Shown here: positions 6,947 to 9,039 of the stretch, in pieces
Layout of the letters: the number at the start of each line of letters is the position of its first letter
How positions within the stretch are numbered: position 1 is the stretch's first letter
From: Rhodospirillales bacterium
GTDB taxonomy: Bacteria > Pseudomonadota > Alphaproteobacteria > Rhodospirillales > Casp-alpha2
DNA: 9,039 nt
Direction: 5' to 3'
Assembly: GCA_030727885.1 (NCBI GenBank)
Contig: JANRAT010000006.1
Coordinates: 1 to 9,039, forward strand
Made by a program: the position numbers and the translations under genes
The notes under the pieces: generated by a model
Databases searched by the model: none
Seen by the model: only the letters and a program-made list of their open reading frames with translations
Told to the model about the DNA's origin: nothing

Positions 6947-7879
6947 ATGGCTCGTCGCCGCAAGGGCACGCCCATTCACGGCTGGCTTGTTCTCGATAAA
7001 CCGGTCGGACCTTCCTCTAACGGATGTGTCGGCAAGATCAGATTTTTAACCGGTGCTGCCAAGGTAGGCCATGGCGGGACGCTCGATCCACTGGCCAGTG
7101 GTGTCTTGCCGATTGCCCTGGGCGAAGCGACAAAAACCATGTCGTATGCCATGGATGGGCATAAAACCTATGAGTTTACAGCGCGTTGGGGCGAAAGCAC
7201 CAACACGGACGATGCCGAAGGCGAGGTCATTCAAAGCAGTGACCAGCGCCCGACACGACAGGAAATCGAGCAGGCACTGCCGCTCTTTACCGGTCGGATT
7301 ACACAGGTGCCACCGGTCTATTCGGCGATCAAGGTCGATGGTGAGCGCGCTTACAAGCGGGCCCGGCGTGATGAAGAGGTTATTATTGAGCCACGACAGG
7401 TTGATGTCGTGGCATTGCGGCTGATCGATATGCCTGACGCCGATCATGCCAGTTTTGAAATGGTCTGCGGAAAGGGCACGTATGTTCGGGCTTTGGTCCG
7501 TGATCTGGCCTTGCACTTGCGATGTGAAGGCCATATAAGGCGCCTCAGGCGTACTGCTGTAGGCCCGTTTTCTATTGATAAGGCCGTAACTTTACAGGCC
7601 TTTGAAGAGAATGAAGGTGAAAACGCAGCAGCACTTCTGGAGCACTATCTGCTTCCCGTCGAGACCGTGCTGGACGACATCCCGGCATTGGCCCTGACAG
7701 AGCAGGAAGCGCACAGGCTAAGGCATGGCATGGGAATACCAGTCCTGCCCGTCGTCCAGCGGTCCCCCAGCAAAATCGCACAAGGGGACGTCGTTCGCGT
7801 AATGGCGAATGGCATGCTGGTGGCACTGGCGCGTATTTCGGGCGGCGAAATAAAGCCGTTCCGTGTCATGAACATCTAG
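6947..7879 (+). CDS. truB: tRNA pseudouridine(55) synthase TruB
   Basis: TruB converts uridine 55 in the T-loop of elongator tRNAs to pseudouridine and also acts as a tRNA folding chaperone. The 310-residue protein contains the N-terminal GWLVLDKPVGPSS (12-24). The catalytic motif is GHGGTLDPLASGVLP at 41-55, with the nucleophile Asp47. The conserved KTYEF tyrosine is at 75, QVPPVYSAIKVDG is at 120-132, and GKGTYVRALVRDL at 175-187 contains the conserved Arg181. A short PUA-like C-terminal domain covers about 240-308. The gene starts directly after the rbfA TAG with no gap. Only a weak GAAGAG at 6938-6943 precedes it, so initiation probably depends on ribosomes finishing rbfA. It stops at TAG 7877-7879, 14 bases before rpsO. 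All key residues are intact. Confidence 0.97.
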   Translation: MARRRKGTPIHGWLVLDKPVGPSSNGCVGKIRFLTGAAKVGHGGTLDPLASGVLPIALGEATKTMSYAMDGHKTYEFTARWGESTNTDDAEGEVIQSSDQRPTRQEIEQALPLFTGRITQVPPVYSAIKVDGERAYKRARRDEEVIIEPRQVDVVALRLIDMPDADHASFEMVCGKGTYVRALVRDLALHLRCEGHIRRLRRTAVGPFSIDKAVTLQAFEENEGENAAALLEHYLLPVETVLDDIPALALTEQEAHRLRHGMGIPVLPVVQRSPSKIAQGDVVRVMANGMLVALARISGGEIKPFRVMNI

Positions 7880-7881
7880 AT

Positions 7882-7888
7882 TAGGAGA
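7882..7888 (+). promoter_or_regulatory. rpsO: Strong ribosome binding site of rpsO
   Basis: TAGGAGA sits six bases upstream of the rpsO ATG and is one of the strongest Shine-Dalgarno sequences in the window. This fits a ribosomal protein that must be made in larger amounts than the assembly factors upstream, independently of coupling to truB. No separate rpsO promoter is visible in the 14-base gap. Confidence 0.7.
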
Positions 7889-7893
7889 TTACG

Positions 7894-8163
7894 ATGTCGA
7901 TTACTGCTGAACGTAAGCAAGAGCTTATTAAAGAATACGCCGTTAAAGATGGCGATACGGGTTCGCCCGAGGTGCAGGTTGCCGTTCTCAGCGAACGGAT
8001 TTCAAACCTCACCGAACATTTGAAAATACATGGAAAAGATTTCCATTCGCGCCGTGGTCTGCTGATGATGGTTGGCCAGCGTCGCCGGCTTCTCGATTAT
8101 CTTCGCAAGAAGGACGGGAAGCGTTATGAAGGCCTGATTAGTAGTCTGGGTCTGCGCCGCTAA
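7894..8163 (+). CDS. rpsO: 30S ribosomal protein uS15
   Basis: uS15 binds the central domain of 16S rRNA at the helix 20/21/22 junction, nucleates platform assembly and contributes to a bridge with the 50S subunit. The product is 89 residues, the standard family length. It shows the full conserved pattern: an N-terminal helix ([16 protein letters not shown]), [16 protein letters not shown] at 21-36, [19 protein letters not shown] at 39-57 with the rRNA-binding His-Ser-Arg-Arg, and [12 protein letters not shown] at 63-74. It ends in SSLGLRR. In other bacteria uS15 represses its own mRNA through leader structures. Here the leader is the truB 3' end, and no clear pseudoknot mimic was recognised. 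It is followed by a 179-base hairpin-rich gap before pnp. Confidence 0.98.
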   Translation: MSITAERKQELIKEYAVKDGDTGSPEVQVAVLSERISNLTEHLKIHGKDFHSRRGLLMMVGQRRRLLDYLRKKDGKRYEGLISSLGLRR

Positions 8164-8172
8164 CGCGGTTTT

Positions 8173-8217
8173 GCGGTGCATGTTCAGGTGGATATGCACC
8201 GCCGACGGCGCAAGCCG
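8173..8217 (+). promoter_or_regulatory. Hairpins just downstream of rpsO
   Basis: GCGGTGCAT at 8173-8181 pairs perfectly with ATGCACCGC at 8194-8202, a nine-base-pair stem with a 12-base loop, starting ten bases after the rpsO stop. CGGC at 8206-8209 and GCCG at 8214-8217 form a short stem closed by a GCAA (GNRA-type) tetraloop. Only a short TTTT at 8225-8228 follows, eight bases later, so this is at best a weak terminator. It may instead protect the rpsO 3' end or be a processing site in the rpsO-pnp message, a position used that way in enterobacteria. That role is inferred. Confidence 0.5.
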
Positions 8218-8266
8218 CTTCATGTTTTCAGTCCGCTGGAATTAATGTTTGTGGCACTGCGCTTCG

Positions 8267-8316
8267 CCCGCAACCGAGGTGGCTGCGGGTTGCGTCTGCA
8301 TTATCCGATGCAGCGC
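8267..8316 (+). promoter_or_regulatory. pnp: Mutually exclusive hairpins in the pnp leader
   Basis: Three pairings overlap. CGCAACC at 8269-8275 pairs with GGTTGCG at 8288-8294. CCCGCA at 8267-8272 pairs with TGCGGG at 8284-8289. CTGCAT at 8296-8301 pairs with ATGCAG at 8308-8313 and can extend by GCG 8292-8294 with CGC 8314-8316 past a bulged T. The extension of the last competes with the first. The structured region ends 26 bases before the pnp ATG. In enterobacteria a stem in the pnp leader is cut by RNase III and then used by PNPase to repress itself; a similar role here is inferred from position only. No T tract follows. Confidence 0.45.
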
Positions 8317-8342
8317 TGTATGTAGGATGAGGAAAAAGACAG

Positions 8343-9039
8343 ATGTTTAAAGAATTCCGAAAAGAGATCGAATGGGCCGGTCAGAAACTGGTTCTGGAAA
8401 CCGGTAAAATTGCCCGTCAGGCCGATGGTGCCGTTATGGCAACCCTTGGCGAGAGCAAAGTCCTTTGCACCGTTGTCGGTGAAAAAAGCCCGAAGCCGGG
8501 TTTGGATTTTTTCCCGTTGTCGGTTCACTACGTCGAAAAAGCTTTTGCTGCAGGTAAGATTCCTGGTGGCTTTTTCAAACGTGAAGGCCGTCCTTCCGAA
8601 CGCGAAACACTGACGTCGCGGTTGATTGACCGTCCGATCCGTCCGTTGTTCGTCAAAGGCTTCAAAAACGAAACCCAGGTCATCTGCACCGTTGTTTCGC
8701 ATGATCTTGAAAACGAAACCGATATTCTGGCGCTGATCGGCACCTCCGCCGCGCTGACGATTTCCGGCTTGCCGTTCATGGGCCCGGTTGGCGGCGCTCG
8801 TGTCGGGCGGATCGACGGCAAGCTGATCCTCAACCCGACCGTTGCGCAGATCGCCGAAAGCGATCTGGATCTGATCGTTGCCGGTACGCAGGAAGGCGTT
8901 CTGATGGTTGAATCAGAAGCCAGCGAACTGTCCGAAGAGCAGATGCTTGAAGCTGTGATGTTTGGTCATCGCGGGTTCCAGCCGGTCATTGATGCGATTA
9001 TCGATCAGGACCATCGATTCTATCACCTGCGCCCGGACG
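8343..9039 (+). CDS. pnp: Polyribonucleotide nucleotidyltransferase (PNPase), N-terminal part
   Basis: PNPase degrades RNA from the 3' end by phosphorolysis and is a core part of RNA turnover, often with RNase E in a degradosome. The 232 residues present cover the first RNase PH-like domain and the start of the following helical region. Visible signatures are [15 protein letters not shown] at 31-45, [20 protein letters not shown] near 56-75, [20 protein letters not shown] at 77-96 followed by RPIRPLF, and [18 protein letters not shown] at 185-202 followed by [15 protein letters not shown]. The last 12 codons ([12 protein letters not shown]) do not look like the usual continuation of that helix. 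Start is ATG 8343 with GAGGA at 8329-8333 nine bases upstream. The gene runs off the right edge, so the second PH domain, KH and S1 domains are not in view. Confidence 0.95.
   Translation, partial: MFKEFRKEIEWAGQKLVLETGKIARQADGAVMATLGESKVLCTVVGEKSPKPGLDFFPLSVHYVEKAFAAGKIPGGFFKREGRPSERETLTSRLIDRPIRPLFVKGFKNETQVICTVVSHDLENETDILALIGTSAALTISGLPFMGPVGGARVGRIDGKLILNPTVAQIAESDLDLIVAGTQEGVLMVESEASELSEEQMLEAVMFGHRGFQPVIDAIIDQDHRFYHLRPD

Noticed and set aside
6005..6979. 324-codon minus-strand frame opposite infB 3' end, rbfA and the truB start
   Set aside because: It spans three conserved genes in antisense and shows no domain or ribosome site; it is a shadow frame.
8218..8253. Promoter for pnp around ATTAAT at 8241-8246
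   Set aside because: The -10-like element has no acceptable -35 hexamer at 16-18 bases upstream.
8194..8325. 43-codon ORF in the rpsO-pnp gap, in the same frame as rpsO past its stop
   Set aside because: The AGGTGG before it is only two bases from the ATG, the product is Arg-rich without recognisable features, and an open frame of this length is not rare by chance. The stem structures explain the region better.

Overview
The window is a housekeeping stretch of a proteobacterial chromosome. All genes are on the + strand, and the order is metK (3' end) - trmB - rimP - nusA - ylxR - infB - rbfA - truB - rpsO - pnp (5' end). This order, with metK-trmB directly upstream of rimP and a two-domain YlxR protein between nusA and infB, points to an alphaproteobacterium. 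The protein style and moderately GC-rich codon use would fit a Rhodospirillales-like lineage. That placement is inference from memory of gene order and family sequences, not from a search.

Layout: positions 1-284 hold the C-terminal end of S-adenosylmethionine synthetase, broken near the window edge by an in-frame TAG where a conserved Tyr is expected. TrmB, the tRNA m7G46 methyltransferase that consumes SAM, follows after 20 bases. A 168-base gap (1046-1213) then separates the metK-trmB unit from the translation/transcription operon. It contains a hairpin over the trmB stop, a possible promoter, two small hairpins, a clear intrinsic terminator with a T6 tract, and the rimP ribosome binding site. 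The best candidate promoter lies upstream of the terminator and none is visible downstream, so the terminator may be an attenuator in the rimP leader. From rimP to rpsO the genes overlap or nearly abut (8-base overlap, 21-base gap, ATGA overlap, 27-base gap, zero gap, 14-base gap) with no terminator between them, as expected for one transcript. A second 179-base gap (8164-8342) between rpsO and pnp is rich in inverted repeats, some mutually exclusive. It resembles in position the rpsO-pnp region that controls pnp in other bacteria.

Functionally the operon couples 30S subunit maturation (RimP, RbfA, uS15), transcription elongation and antitermination (NusA), initiation (IF-2), tRNA modification (TruB, and TrmB upstream) and RNA decay (PNPase), with YlxR as an RNA-binding partner. 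Stop codons in use include TGA, TAA and TAG (TAG ends rbfA and truB), so a reassigned amber codon is unlikely.

I found no mobile element, CRISPR array, tRNA or rRNA gene, phage gene or defence system, and no previously undescribed system. The items worth a second look are regulatory (the two leaders), the broken metK codon, and the odd last codons of pnp. Both of the latter lie at the extreme ends of the window and could be assembly-edge errors.
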